In this document: positions 17,943 through 26,258 of the stretch, in pieces
How positions within the stretch are numbered: position 1 is the first letter of the stretch
Layout of the letters: each line of letters begins with the position of its first letter
Source of the DNA: Pseudomonadota bacterium
GTDB taxonomy: Bacteria > Pseudomonadota > Alphaproteobacteria > Rhizobiales > Pleomorphomonadaceae
Direction of reading: 5' to 3'
DNA length: 40,457 bases
NCBI GenBank assembly: GCA_018262505.1
Contig: JAGSYV010000063.1
Coordinates: forward strand, 1-40,457
Translations under genes and position numbers: made by a program
Notes under the pieces: model-generated
What the model was told of the DNA's origin: nothing
What the model saw: only the letters and a program-made list of their open reading frames with translations
Database searches by the model: none

Positions 17943-17986
17943 GTCACCTCGCTGTCACGGAGTTCCGTTAAGACTCTCGTTATTGT
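17941..17986 (+). promoter_or_regulatory. Pho-box-like repeat and -10 of the phnG promoter
   Basis: ATGTCAC (17941-17947), CTCG, CTGTCAC (17952-17958): two 7-mers with the PhoB-box 11-bp period. TATTGT (17981-17986) is a possible -10. The arrangement fits PhoB activation of phnG under phosphate limitation. The left repeat contains the phnF start codon. Confidence 0.5.
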
Positions 17987-17990
17987 GTAG

Positions 17991-18010
17991 TTGTCTAGAT
18001 TAATAGACAA
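17991..18010. promoter_or_regulatory. Inverted repeat, likely PhnF operator
   Basis: Perfect inverted repeat TTGTCTA-N6-TAGACAA in the phnF-phnG gap, just after the predicted -10 and so over the start of transcription. Its size and TA-rich half-sites suit a GntR/HutC dimer. Confidence 0.6.
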
Positions 18011-18071
18011 ATACGCAAGACGCAAGCCTGCCCCCGCCAACGCGGTCTGTGGGTGTTACCGGAGCGAGCCG

Positions 18072-18533
18072 ATGGATGCCGCTGTTGATGACCCTGAGAT
18101 GAAACGCCGCCGGCGGCGCATGGGGCTTCTGGCCCGTGCCAGCGCCGCCGAACTTGATGCTGCCTGGACGATGCTCGGCGTTCCACCAGAAGTGACCGAT
18201 CTGCGCGGTCCGGAGACCGGGCTCGTCATGTTGACCGGTCGTATCGGTGGCGATGGCGCCCGCTTCAACCTTGGCGAGGCGACGGTGAGCCGGTCCACGG
18301 TACGGCTGGCATCTGGTCACGTGGGTTTTGGCCAGTTGCTCGGCAGCGATCGGACTCGCGCCCGCCGCGCTGCCGTCTTCGACGCCCTTGCCGGCACGGA
18401 GAAGGGGCGTTTGGTGGTGGACCGACTTTGCGCCGCCGTTGAAACGCGTCTCGCCGATGAGCATGAGCGACAGGAAGCCGAAACGGCGTCAACGCGCGTC
18501 GATTTCTTCACGCTTGTGCGGGGAGAGGACTGA
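18072..18533 (+). CDS. phnG: C-P lyase core subunit PhnG
   Basis: A 153-aa subunit of the PhnGHIJ core complex that transfers methylphosphonate to ribose triphosphate in the cytoplasm. The sequence begins 'MDAAVDDPEMKRRRRRMGLLARA' and carries the family segments 'LGEATVSRSTVRL', 'GHVGFGQLLGSDRTRARRAAVFDAL' and 'RVDFFTLVRGED'. The frame is open back to 17991, inside the operator, but ATG 18072 has GGAG 7 nt upstream and gives the normal length. Its stop overlaps the phnH start (TGATG), showing translational coupling. Confidence 0.93.
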   Translation: MDAAVDDPEMKRRRRRMGLLARASAAELDAAWTMLGVPPEVTDLRGPETGLVMLTGRIGGDGARFNLGEATVSRSTVRLASGHVGFGQLLGSDRTRARRAAVFDALAGTEKGRLVVDRLCAAVETRLADEHERQEAETASTRVDFFTLVRGED

Positions 18534-19141
18534 TGCTCCACGACATTCCTTCACTCGAATCCTCTCTGGACGGTGGGTTCGGTCAACCGGTGTTCGAAGC
18601 GCAGGCGACCTTTCGCCTCGTGATGGACGCCATGGCCCGGCCGGGCAGCCGCCGTCGCATCGAGGCTGACGTCACGGCTCCAGGCCTCGCCGGTCCAGCC
18701 CAGGCAGCGCTGGCGCTCACGCTTTGCGACGCCGATACGCCGGTCTGGTGCAGCGATGCATCGCCAATGCTCGGCGCTTGGTTCGCCTTTCATACTGGAG
18801 CCTCTCTGACGACAGATCCCGACCAGGCAGCGTTCGCCTTCGTTGGGTCTGATGGCGTTGCGCCGGAGGACTTGCCGCTCGGTAGTCCGGATTACCCTGA
18901 CCGCTCGGCGACACTCGTCATCGAGGTGCGAAGCCTCGACGAGGGCGAGCGCTTCCGCCTCAGAGGACCCGGTGTCGACAACCATTGCGATATTGTCATC
19001 GATGGATTGCCCGAAGGCTTTGCCGCCTTTCGTGCCGCCAACCGCGCGCTCTTTCCACGTGGCCTCGACGTGGTGCTGACGGCAGGCCGCGATCTCGTTG
19101 CCCTGCCGCGCTCTACCCACTTCATCCCTTCGGAAGGCTGA
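18533..19141 (+). CDS. phnH: C-P lyase core subunit PhnH
   Basis: A 202-aa core-complex subunit. Characteristic segments: 'QATFRLVMDAMARPGSRRRI' near the N-terminus, 'ALTLCDADTPVW', 'GSPDYPDRSATLVIEVRSL', 'FRLRGPGVDN' and 'FPRGLDVVLTAGRDLVALPRSTHF' at the C-terminus. Length is typical. It overlaps phnG by one base and ends 3 nt before phnI. PhnH has a PLP-transferase-like fold without PLP and forms the centre of the complex. Confidence 0.94.
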   Translation: MLHDIPSLESSLDGGFGQPVFEAQATFRLVMDAMARPGSRRRIEADVTAPGLAGPAQAALALTLCDADTPVWCSDASPMLGAWFAFHTGASLTTDPDQAAFAFVGSDGVAPEDLPLGSPDYPDRSATLVIEVRSLDEGERFRLRGPGVDNHCDIVIDGLPEGFAAFRAANRALFPRGLDVVLTAGRDLVALPRSTHFIPSEG

Positions 19142-19144
19142 GCC

Positions 19145-20263
19145 ATGTATGTCGCCGTCAAAGGTGGCGAGGCTGCCATCGACAATGCCCACCACCTCCT
19201 CGCCGACCGCCGTCGCGGTGACCGGAGCCTGCCGGCTATCACCGAGGCGCAGATCACCGAACAGTTGTCACTGGCCGTCGACCGAGTGATGGCCGAAGCC
19301 TCGCTCTACGATCCTAGTCTCGCAGCACTGGCCATCCGGCAGGCGCGCGGCGACATGATCGAGGCGATCTTCATTCTGCGCGCCTATCGGACAACGCTGC
19401 CGCGCTTCGGGGTGGGCTTGCCGCTCGATAGCCGCACGATGCGCATCGAACGGCGCATTTCCGCCACCTATAAGGATCTGCCGGGCGGCCAGCTTCTCGG
19501 CCCCACCTTCGACTATACCCACCGCCTGCTCGATCCAACGCTGTCCGGCGATCCGGAAGTGCCTGAACCAAGTTGTCGCGATGGTGGCGTCGGAGATCTG
19601 GCGCGCGTCTCCGACATTCTTGATGGCGAGAGCCTGATCGAGACGGAGGTCGACGACGACGCCGAGCCTGGCGATATCACGCGCACGCCGCAGGAGTTTC
19701 CCTTGTCGCGCGCCGAAAGGTTGCAGTCGCTTGCTCGCGGTGACGAAGGGTTCCTGTTGGCACTCGCCTATTCCACCCAGCGCGGCTACGGCCGTAGCCA
19801 TCCCTTCGTTGGTGAGATCCGCATCGGCATCGCGACGGTGGAGATCGATATTCCCGAACTGGGGTTTGCTGTGGCGATCGGCGAGGTGCGTGTCACCGAA
19901 TGCCAGATGGTCAATCAGTTCAAGGGATCGGCCGCACGGCCGCCGCAGTTCACACGCGGCTACGGGCTGGTGTTTGGCCAGAGCGAGCGCAAGGCGATGG
20001 CCATGTCGCTATGCGACCGGGCGCTCAGGGCTGCCGAGTACGGGGAGGAAATAACCGCTCCGGCCCAGGATGAAGAATTCGTCATATCCCATTGCGACAA
20101 CGTCGAAGCAACCGGTTTCGTCGAGCACCTGAAGCTGCCGCACTACGTCGATTTCCAGGCTGAGCTCGGCCTTGTCCGCCGGTTGCGCACCGCCTGGCAG
20201 GAACGCGGCGATGTGGCTGGAGGCGAGGAGGGTGACGAACCGATCGGGGAGGCCGCCCAATGA
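19145..20263 (+). CDS. phnI: C-P lyase core subunit PhnI (nucleosidase)
   Basis: A 372-aa subunit that, within the core complex, replaces the adenine of ATP by the phosphonate, giving ribose 1-phosphonate 5-triphosphate. Conserved text: 'MYVAVKGGEAAIDNAHHLL', 'TLPRFGVGLPLDSRTMRIERRISATYKDLPGGQLLGPTFDYTHRLLD', 'LARGDEGFLLALAYSTQRGYGRSHPF' and 'MVNQFKGSAARPPQFTRGYGLVFGQSERKAM'. It is slightly longer than the E. coli protein through an acidic C-terminal tail. Unusually for this operon, 138 nt separate it from phnJ. Confidence 0.95.
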   Translation: MYVAVKGGEAAIDNAHHLLADRRRGDRSLPAITEAQITEQLSLAVDRVMAEASLYDPSLAALAIRQARGDMIEAIFILRAYRTTLPRFGVGLPLDSRTMRIERRISATYKDLPGGQLLGPTFDYTHRLLDPTLSGDPEVPEPSCRDGGVGDLARVSDILDGESLIETEVDDDAEPGDITRTPQEFPLSRAERLQSLARGDEGFLLALAYSTQRGYGRSHPFVGEIRIGIATVEIDIPELGFAVAIGEVRVTECQMVNQFKGSAARPPQFTRGYGLVFGQSERKAMAMSLCDRALRAAEYGEEITAPAQDEEFVISHCDNVEATGFVEHLKLPHYVDFQAELGLVRRLRTAWQERGDVAGGEEGDEPIGEAAQ

Positions 20264-20401
20264 GCCGCCAACCCGAGCGATCACCACCGTTGGCAAGCCA
20301 TCGAATGACAACAATACCGCCGATGATCACAGCAACAGTCGGCAGAATGTTTTTGATAAGTTGCATGGGCGTCACTCTATGATCAGAAGTGGCAATAAAT
20401 C

Positions 20402-21250
20402 ATGAATGCCGTCACCTACAACTTCGCCTATCTCGACGAGCAGACCAAGCGGATGATCCGCCGTGCCATCCTGAAGGCGATCGCCATTCCCGGCTATCAG
20501 GTGCCGTTCGCCGCTCGCGAAATGCCTATGCCTTATGGCTGGGGTACGGGGGGCGTGCAGGTCACCGCCGCCGTCATCGGACCTCGTGACGTGCTGAAAG
20601 TGATCGACCAGGGCGCCGACGACACCACCAACGCGGTTTCGATCCGTGCCTTCTTCCGCAAGGTCGCCGGTGTCGCCACCACGACACACACTGCCGAAGC
20701 AACGGTTATCCAGACGCGTCACCGCATCCCCGAGCATCCACTCAAGGAAGGTCAAATCCTGGTCTATCAGGTGCCGATCCCCGAGCCGCTGCGTTTCCTC
20801 GAGCCGCGCGAAACCGAGACGCGGGTGATGCATGGCCTTGAGGATTACGGTCTCATGCACGTCAAACTCTACGAGGACATCGCCCATCACGGACGGATCG
20901 CCACGGCCTATGCCTATCCGGTGAAAATTGCCGGCCGCTATGTGATGGACCCGTCGCCCATCCCGAAGTTCGATAATCCGAAGATGACGATGAGCCCGGC
21001 GTTGCAGCTGTTCGGCGCCGGTCGCGAGAAGCGCATCTACGCCGTGCCGCCTCATACCGAAGTGAAGAGCCTCGACTTCGAGGATCATCCCTTCGAAGTA
21101 CAAACCTTCACCGAGCCTTGTGCTCTCTGTGGTGCCCGCAACGTCTATCTCGACGAGGTGGTGCTCGACGATCGCGGCGGCCGCATGTTCGTCTGCTCGG
21201 ACACCGACAATTGCGAGAGCCGCCGCGCCGAGACGGGAGTGCAATCGTGA
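20402..21250 (+). CDS. phnJ: Carbon-phosphorus lyase PhnJ (radical SAM)
   Basis: A 282-aa catalytic subunit cleaving the C-P bond of ribose-1-phosphonate 5-phosphate to give alkane and cyclic ribose phosphate. The iron-sulfur cysteines form the PhnJ-specific C-x2-C-x21-C-x5-C pattern near the C-terminus ('CALC', then 'VCSDTDNC'). 'GPRDVLKVIDQGADDTTNAVSIRAFF' and 'HRIPEHPLKEGQILVYQVPIPEPLRFLEPRE' are also typical. The upstream Shine-Dalgarno is weak. Its stop overlaps the phnK start (TGATG). The radical intermediate and glycyl site of the family appear intact. Confidence 0.96.
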   Translation: MNAVTYNFAYLDEQTKRMIRRAILKAIAIPGYQVPFAAREMPMPYGWGTGGVQVTAAVIGPRDVLKVIDQGADDTTNAVSIRAFFRKVAGVATTTHTAEATVIQTRHRIPEHPLKEGQILVYQVPIPEPLRFLEPRETETRVMHGLEDYGLMHVKLYEDIAHHGRIATAYAYPVKIAGRYVMDPSPIPKFDNPKMTMSPALQLFGAGREKRIYAVPPHTEVKSLDFEDHPFEVQTFTEPCALCGARNVYLDEVVLDDRGGRMFVCSDTDNCESRRAETGVQS

Positions 21251-22023
21251 TGGAAGCCCCGATCCTTGAGGTACGCAATCTCGCCAAACATTACGGTGCC
21301 CGCCTTGGCTGCGTAGATATCTCGTTCGACCTCTGGCCGGGGGAGGTGTTGGCGGTTGTCGGCGAAAGCGGCTCAGGCAAGACGACGCTGCTCAATTGTC
21401 TGTCGACGCGGCTTGCCGCCGACAGCGGTTCGCTCGTCTATGCCATGCGCGACGGCAGCCGGCGCGACCTGGTGACCATGATGGAAGCTGAGCGTCGCTT
21501 CCTGATGCGCACCGACTGGGGCTTCGTGCACCAAAATCCGGCCGATGGTCTCAGGATGGGCGTCTCGGCCGGTGCCAACGTCGGCGAGCGGCTGATGGCT
21601 ATCGGGGATCGGCACTACGGCCGCATCCGGGACACGGCGCTCGACTGGCTTTCCCGCGTCGAGATTGCCGCCGACCGTATCGATGACGGCCCTCGGGCTT
21701 TTTCGGGTGGCATGCGCCAGCGCCTGCAAATCGCTCGTAATCTTGTCACCGCTCCGCGCCTCGTCTTCATGGACGAACCGACCGGCGGACTCGACGTTTC
21801 GGTGCAGGCACGCCTTCTCGACCTGATGCGCGGCCTCGTTCGCGATCTCGGCCTGTCCGTGATCATCGTGACGCACGATCTCGCAGTCGCTCGCCTGCTC
21901 AGCCACCGCATCATGGTGATGAAGGATGGCCGCGTCATCGAGGAGGGGTTGACCGATCGTGTGCTCGACGATCCGCGCGAGCCTTACACGCAACTCCTCG
22001 TCTCCTCCATCCCGCAAGCCTGA
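21250..22023 (+). CDS. phnK: C-P lyase ATP-binding protein PhnK
   Basis: A 257-aa ABC-type ATPase that docks on PhnJ rather than serving a transporter. Walker A 'GESGSGKTT', signature 'FSGGMRQRL', Walker B 'LVFMDEPTGGLD' and the His loop 'VTHDLAVAR' are all present. The start at 21250 overlaps phnJ by one base; the frame is open upstream to 21118, but that part lies over phnJ. The PhnK-specific segment 'WGFVHQNPADGLRMGVSAGANVGERLM' supports the assignment over a peptide-importer ATPase. Confidence 0.94.
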   Translation: MEAPILEVRNLAKHYGARLGCVDISFDLWPGEVLAVVGESGSGKTTLLNCLSTRLAADSGSLVYAMRDGSRRDLVTMMEAERRFLMRTDWGFVHQNPADGLRMGVSAGANVGERLMAIGDRHYGRIRDTALDWLSRVEIAADRIDDGPRAFSGGMRQRLQIARNLVTAPRLVFMDEPTGGLDVSVQARLLDLMRGLVRDLGLSVIIVTHDLAVARLLSHRIMVMKDGRVIEEGLTDRVLDDPREPYTQLLVSSIPQA

Positions 22024-22035
22024 TCGGAGAACGCC

Positions 22036-22740
22036 ATGCTGCCGCTCCGCGTGCGCGACATCGCCAAAACATTCGTCATGCATCTGCGTGGCAGCCTGCG
22101 CCTGCCGGTGTTCTCCAACGTCTCGTTCGAGGTCGCAGCCGGCGAGTGCCTGGTGCTCGGCGGCCCTTCGGGCGTCGGCAAGAGCTCCATTCTCAAGATG
22201 CTTTATGGCAATTACGGCGTCGACGCCGGCGAGATCCTGGTCGCCCACGCCGGCCAGCCGGTAGATCTTGCCAAAGCTCTGCCGCGCGAGGTTCTTGATG
22301 TCCGCCGTATCACCCTCGGCTACGTCAGCCAGTTTCTGCGGGCCATCCCACGCGTGCCGGTACTTGAAGTTGTCGCCGATCCGTTGATTGCCCGTGGCAC
22401 CGACCGCATTGAAGCGCTGGAGCGTGCGGAAGCGGCACTCGCCCGCCTGAACCTGCCGCGCGAACTCTGGAGCCTGCCGCCGGCCACCTTCTCGGGCGGC
22501 GAACAACAACGCGTCAATATTGCCCGGGGCTTTATCTCCGACCATCCTATTCTGTTGCTCGACGAGCCCACCGCCTCGTTGGACGCGGCCAACCGTGCCG
22601 TCGTCGTCGACATGATCGAGGAGAAAAAGGCGGCCGGCGCGGCGCTGGTTGGTATCTTTCACGACGAGGACGTGCGCGATCGCGTTGCAAGTCGCGTCAT
22701 CGACGTGTCCCAATATTCGGAACGAAAGGCTCGCCAATGA
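22036..22740 (+). CDS. phnL: C-P lyase ATP-binding protein PhnL
   Basis: A 234-aa ABC ATPase of the C-P lyase pathway. Walker A '[10 protein letters not shown]', signature 'FSGGEQQRV', Walker B '[12 protein letters not shown]' and the His loop '[10 protein letters not shown]' are seen. The N-terminal '[25 protein letters not shown]' is typical of PhnL. It starts 12 nt after phnK, and its stop overlaps the next ATG (ATGA). PhnL binds next to PhnK on the core complex in the known structures. Confidence 0.94.
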   Translation: MLPLRVRDIAKTFVMHLRGSLRLPVFSNVSFEVAAGECLVLGGPSGVGKSSILKMLYGNYGVDAGEILVAHAGQPVDLAKALPREVLDVRRITLGYVSQFLRAIPRVPVLEVVADPLIARGTDRIEALERAEAALARLNLPRELWSLPPATFSGGEQQRVNIARGFISDHPILLLDEPTASLDAANRAVVVDMIEEKKAAGAALVGIFHDEDVRDRVASRVIDVSQYSERKARQ

Positions 22741-23351
22741 CCCGCCTCTCGGAAACACCCTTGATCCATCCAACCGCCAGCGTCGAAGCGAGCCAACTCG
22801 GCCGCTATACCGAGATCGCCGAGGGCTGCCGCATCAGCGAACTTGAGCTTGGCGACTATTCCTACATCGAGCGCGACGGCATGGTCTGGTGCGCCACAAT
22901 CGGCAAATTCGCCAATATCGCGGCTGCGGTCCGCATCAACGCCACGCGCCACCCGATGGATCGGGCGAGCCTTCATCACTTCACCTACCGGGCCGGCGAT
23001 TACTGGGACGACGCCAAGCATGAGCAGGACTTCTTCTCTCAGCGGCGCGACAATCGCGTTCGCATCGGCCACGACGTATGGATCGGTCACGGCGCTACGC
23101 TCTTGCCGGGCGTCTCCGTTGGCAACGGCGCCGTTATCGGCGCAGGCGCTGTGGTGAGCCGAAGCGTACCTGCCTACACCATCGTGGCGGGTGTGCCCGC
23201 GCGGCCCCTCAAGCGACGCTTTCCTGAAGACATTGCCAATCGTCTAGAGGCGCTCGCCTGGTGGGATTGGGGGCATGGGCAACTTCGAGCCGCACTCGAA
23301 GACTTTCGCGAACTCGACGTTGAGTCTTTTTTGAATAAGTACGGTCATTAG
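22737..23351 (+). CDS. Phosphonate-operon hexapeptide-repeat acetyltransferase
   Basis: A 204-aa left-handed beta-helix (LbH) acyltransferase of the phosphonate-associated subgroup. The C-terminal half carries hexapeptide repeats ('[33 protein letters not shown]', '[16 protein letters not shown]') with the xenobiotic-acetyltransferase His ('[12 protein letters not shown]'). It overlaps phnL by 4 nt, so it belongs to the operon. It probably acetylates aminoalkylphosphonates, taking the role PhnO (a GNAT protein) has in E. coli; this is inferred from context. Confidence 0.88.
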   Translation: MTRLSETPLIHPTASVEASQLGRYTEIAEGCRISELELGDYSYIERDGMVWCATIGKFANIAAAVRINATRHPMDRASLHHFTYRAGDYWDDAKHEQDFFSQRRDNRVRIGHDVWIGHGATLLPGVSVGNGAVIGAGAVVSRSVPAYTIVAGVPARPLKRRFPEDIANRLEALAWWDWGHGQLRAALEDFRELDVESFLNKYGH

Positions 23352-23394
23352 CCGGTTTACTTGTTGGTTGTACACGAAAGTGACATCCGGCCGG

Positions 23395-23423
23395 CGTAAA
23401 CTCAAGTTCATACAAAATATAAT
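23395..23423 (+). promoter_or_regulatory. Possible internal promoter before phnC
   Basis: The 92-nt gap before phnC contains a consensus TATAAT (23418-23423), 20 nt upstream of the start codon, with only a poor -35 (CGTAAA, 23395-23400). A weak Pho-box-like pair TTGTACA-N4-AGTGACA lies at 23368-23385. The TATAAT is the clear element. Confidence 0.35.
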
Positions 23424-23443
23424 CTGGCAGGGCGTCTGGAACA

Positions 23444-24280
23444 ATGTTCGAAATTCGCAACTTGTCGCGTCACTTCGGTACCAAGGTCGCCGTCGATGAC
23501 GTCAGCTTCTCGATCCCTGAGGGACAGATGGTCGGTGTCATTGGCCGTTCCGGCGCCGGCAAGTCGACGCTGCTGCGGATGATCAATCGGCTCGCCGACC
23601 CGACCTCCGGTTCGATCCGCTATGGTGATATCGAGATTGCATCTCTGAAGGGCGAGGCGTTGCGACGCTGGCGGCGCGACTGCGCCATGATCTTCCAGCA
23701 GTTCAATCTGGTGCCGCGCCTTGACGTGCTGACCAACGTGCTGCTTGGCCGTCTCAATCATCGTTCAACGGCCCTCTCGGTCATGAATCTCTTCAGCCGT
23801 GACGAGCGCATCATGGCTATTGCGGCGCTGGAGAGGCTCGGTATCGAGCAGACGGTGCTGCAACCCGCCGGTACACTCAGTGGTGGCCAGCAGCAGCGTG
23901 TTGCCATCGCCCGCGCCCTAATGCAGGAACCGCGCGTCATCCTCGCCGACGAGCCGATTGCTTCGCTGGACCCGATGAATGCCAAGGTGGTGATGGACGC
24001 CCTGGCCGACATCAACCGCCGCGACGGCATCACGGTCATCACCAATCTTCACACCCTCGATACGGCACGGGCCTATTGCCAGCGCATCGTCGGCATGGCC
24101 GAGGGGAGGGTAGTATTCGACGGCCCGCCGGCTGAACTGACGGCCGAGGCTGTCCGCCGCATCTACGGCGCCGAAGACGACTTCGACGAGCGCATGACCT
24201 CGACCTCGCTCATTCCCCAGTGGATGCCGACGCCGGAGGCGATTGCGGGGCTCACCATGCAGGCTGCGGCCGCCATGTAA
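23444..24280 (+). CDS. phnC: Phosphonate ABC transporter ATP-binding protein
   Basis: A 278-aa ATPase of the phosphonate importer, at the inner face of the membrane with PhnE. Walker A '[11 protein letters not shown]', Q-loop '[23 protein letters not shown]' (the PhnC hallmark), signature 'LSGGQQQRV', Walker B '[12 protein letters not shown]' and the H-loop '[11 protein letters not shown]' are present. The Shine-Dalgarno before ATG 23444 is weak. It opens the transporter half of the operon after a 92-nt gap with a possible internal promoter. Confidence 0.94.
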   Translation: MFEIRNLSRHFGTKVAVDDVSFSIPEGQMVGVIGRSGAGKSTLLRMINRLADPTSGSIRYGDIEIASLKGEALRRWRRDCAMIFQQFNLVPRLDVLTNVLLGRLNHRSTALSVMNLFSRDERIMAIAALERLGIEQTVLQPAGTLSGGQQQRVAIARALMQEPRVILADEPIASLDPMNAKVVMDALADINRRDGITVITNLHTLDTARAYCQRIVGMAEGRVVFDGPPAELTAEAVRRIYGAEDDFDERMTSTSLIPQWMPTPEAIAGLTMQAAAAM

Positions 24281-24429
24281 GGCCAGCCCACCTCAAAAGA
24301 ACAAAGTTTCGAGCGCGCGAGACCGACTTGCCGGTTTCACGGAACGATCCCGCGCGCTCGTCTGCCCGCGCCATTGGCGCAGCATGACCATCCGACCGGC
24401 GGGGGCCGGCGGAACCAGGAGTGAGACGG

Positions 24430-25233
24430 ATGTTGAAGAAGATTCTGTTTGCCGCAACTGCCCTCGTCGCGCTCGCCGGCGCCGCCGCTGCCGAGGAAAT
24501 CAAGGATTTCCGCATCGGCATTCTGGGCGGTGAAAACGAAGCGGATCGCCTGCGCAATTTCAAATGTCTGCAGGACAAGCTGCCGGCCGTCCTCGGTGTC
24601 GAGAAGGTGTCGCTGTTCCCGGCTGCCGACTATGACGGCGTTATCCAGGGCCTGCTCGGCGGCACGCTCGACGAGGCCGAACTTGGTGCCTCCGGCTATG
24701 CCAAGATCGCTCTGGCCACCCCGGATGTCGTCACGCCGGTGCTGACCACGGTCCAGACCGACGGCTCGACCGGCTACTACTCGATCATGGTCGCCCGCAA
24801 GGACAGCGGCATCAAGACGCTCAAGGACCTCAAGGGCAAGAAGCTCGGCTTTGCCGATCCGGATTCCACTTCGGGTTACCTGGTGCCGACGGTCACCTTG
24901 CCCGACGCCATCGGCGCCCCCATCAAGGACTACTTCGCCTCGACCGGCTTTGGCGGTGGCCACGAGAATCTCGTGCTCGAAGTGCTGAAGGGTACCTTCG
25001 ATGCCGGCACCACCTTCGGTTCGGGCGTCGGCGCCTTCAAGGACGGCTACACCTCCGGCAATCTCAGGAAGATGGTCGAGAAGGGCATGCTCAACATGGA
25101 TGACATTGTCGAGCTGTGGAAGTCGCCGCTCATCCCGAACGGCCCGATCGTCGTTCGCAACGCGCTGCCGGACGACATCAAGACCAAGTTCGTGACGTTC
25201 ATGAAGGACCGCAAGGCGGCCATCGGCGGCTGA
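24430..25233 (+). CDS. phnD: Phosphonate ABC transporter substrate-binding protein
   Basis: A 267-aa periplasmic binding protein. Signal peptide about residues 1-22 ('LVALAGAAAAEE'). Family text: 'FRIGILGGENEADRLRNF', 'LFPAADYDGVIQGLLGGTLDEAELGASGYA', 'GKKLGFADPDSTSGYLVP' and 'LKGTFDAGTTFGSG'. ATG 24430 is favoured over GTG 24421 because AGGAG lies 8 nt upstream. It follows phnC after 149 nt and is itself followed by a perfect hairpin, which should raise the level of this transcript relative to phnE. Confidence 0.94.
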   Translation: MLKKILFAATALVALAGAAAAEEIKDFRIGILGGENEADRLRNFKCLQDKLPAVLGVEKVSLFPAADYDGVIQGLLGGTLDEAELGASGYAKIALATPDVVTPVLTTVQTDGSTGYYSIMVARKDSGIKTLKDLKGKKLGFADPDSTSGYLVPTVTLPDAIGAPIKDYFASTGFGGGHENLVLEVLKGTFDAGTTFGSGVGAFKDGYTSGNLRKMVEKGMLNMDDIVELWKSPLIPNGPIVVRNALPDDIKTKFVTFMKDRKAAIGG

Positions 25234-25251
25234 TCGCTGTTCGTTCGCTCC

Positions 25252-25279
25252 GGACCGGCCGGAATCCTCCGGCCGGTCC
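25252..25279 (+). terminator. Perfect intercistronic hairpin between phnD and phnE
   Basis: 12-bp perfect stem (25252-25263 with 25268-25279), tetraloop ATCC, 18 nt after the phnD stop and 20 nt before the phnE start. No U-tract. It most likely stabilises the phnD mRNA end or dampens downstream expression. Confidence 0.6.
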
Positions 25280-25299
25280 TATCCCAAACCGGATCAGCC

Positions 25300-26247
25300 A
25301 TGCCGACGAGACTTTCCGACCGCGCCGCACTCATCGAACGCCACTGGCAGGCCCAGGCGCGTGTGCGTCGCCTTTACACCATCCTCGGCATTGGCGGCCT
25401 GATTGTCACGGTCGCGCTGTCGCTGTGTTTCGCCAACGAGGCCAACGCCGGCAAGTTTTTCGACCGGTTGCCGCATTTTCTGGATTTTACCGGCGACTTG
25501 GTGCCGCGCGACTGGCTTGAAGTCGGGCGCGCCATGTTCGATCTGCCATCGCCCTATGACGATGGCAGCCTCAAGTACAACTATCCGGAAGGCCGCACCT
25601 ACCTCACGCCGGTCCTCTACATTCCCGAATACATCGACCAGATGGCGATCACGCTCAACATCGCGCTGCTCTCCACGGTGCTCGGCACGCTCGTCGGCAG
25701 CGTACTGTCATTTTTCGCGGCCCGCAACATGATGCCGAACCGGCTGGTACGCTGGCCGGCCCGCCGATTCATGGAGATCCTGCGCGCTTTTCCCGATGTC
25801 GTGGTGGCCGGCTTCTTCCTGTCCTTCCTCACCGTCGGGCCGATACCGGCTATCGCGGCGGTATCGATCCACAGCATCGGCGCGCTCGGCAAGCTGTTCT
25901 TCGAGGTGGTGGAAAACGCCGATATGAAGCCCGACGAGGGCCTGAAAGCCGTCGGAGGCAATTGGATCGAGCGTGTTCGCTTCGCCATGCTGCCACAAGT
26001 GCTTCCCAACTTCGCCAGTTACTTCCTCCTCCGCCTTGAGATCAACGTGCGCGCCTCCACCATCATCGGCGCCGTCGGCGGCGGTGGCATCGGTGAGCTT
26101 CTGCGCCTTTCGATCAGCCAGAACCATGGCGCCAAGACCATCGCCATCGTCATCCTGCTGTTTGGCACCATCGTTACCGTCGACCAGTTTTCCGCATGGC
26201 TGCGTCGAAGCCTGGTCGGCAGCGATGCCTTCCTGGCTACTACCTGA
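25300..26247 (+). CDS. phnE: Phosphonate ABC transporter permease (first)
   Basis: A 315-aa inner-membrane permease. One N-terminal membrane helix ('ILGIGGLIVTVALSL'), a periplasmic stretch, then the transport domain beginning 'YIDQMAITLNIALLSTVLGTLVGSVLSFFAARN'. The ATPase-contact loop is 'LFFEVVENADMKPDEGLKAVGG', followed by 'PQVLPNFASYFLLRLEINVRASTIIGAVGGGGIG', typical of PhnE. It pairs with the second phnE immediately downstream. Confidence 0.93.
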   Translation: MPTRLSDRAALIERHWQAQARVRRLYTILGIGGLIVTVALSLCFANEANAGKFFDRLPHFLDFTGDLVPRDWLEVGRAMFDLPSPYDDGSLKYNYPEGRTYLTPVLYIPEYIDQMAITLNIALLSTVLGTLVGSVLSFFAARNMMPNRLVRWPARRFMEILRAFPDVVVAGFFLSFLTVGPIPAIAAVSIHSIGALGKLFFEVVENADMKPDEGLKAVGGNWIERVRFAMLPQVLPNFASYFLLRLEINVRASTIIGAVGGGGIGELLRLSISQNHGAKTIAIVILLFGTIVTVDQFSAWLRRSLVGSDAFLATT

Positions 26248-26258
26248 GGAGGCCCTCG

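Noticed and set aside
17991-18071. An N-terminal extension of PhnG from 17991
   Set aside because: It would begin inside the operator and promoter; ATG 18072 has a good ribosome site and gives the family length.
20082-20375. A 97-aa minus-strand ORF beginning with a hydrophobic helix
   Set aside because: Only the first ~30 codons lie outside phnI; the rest is phnI antisense and there is no convincing ribosome site. Kept only as part of the phnI-phnJ gap finding.
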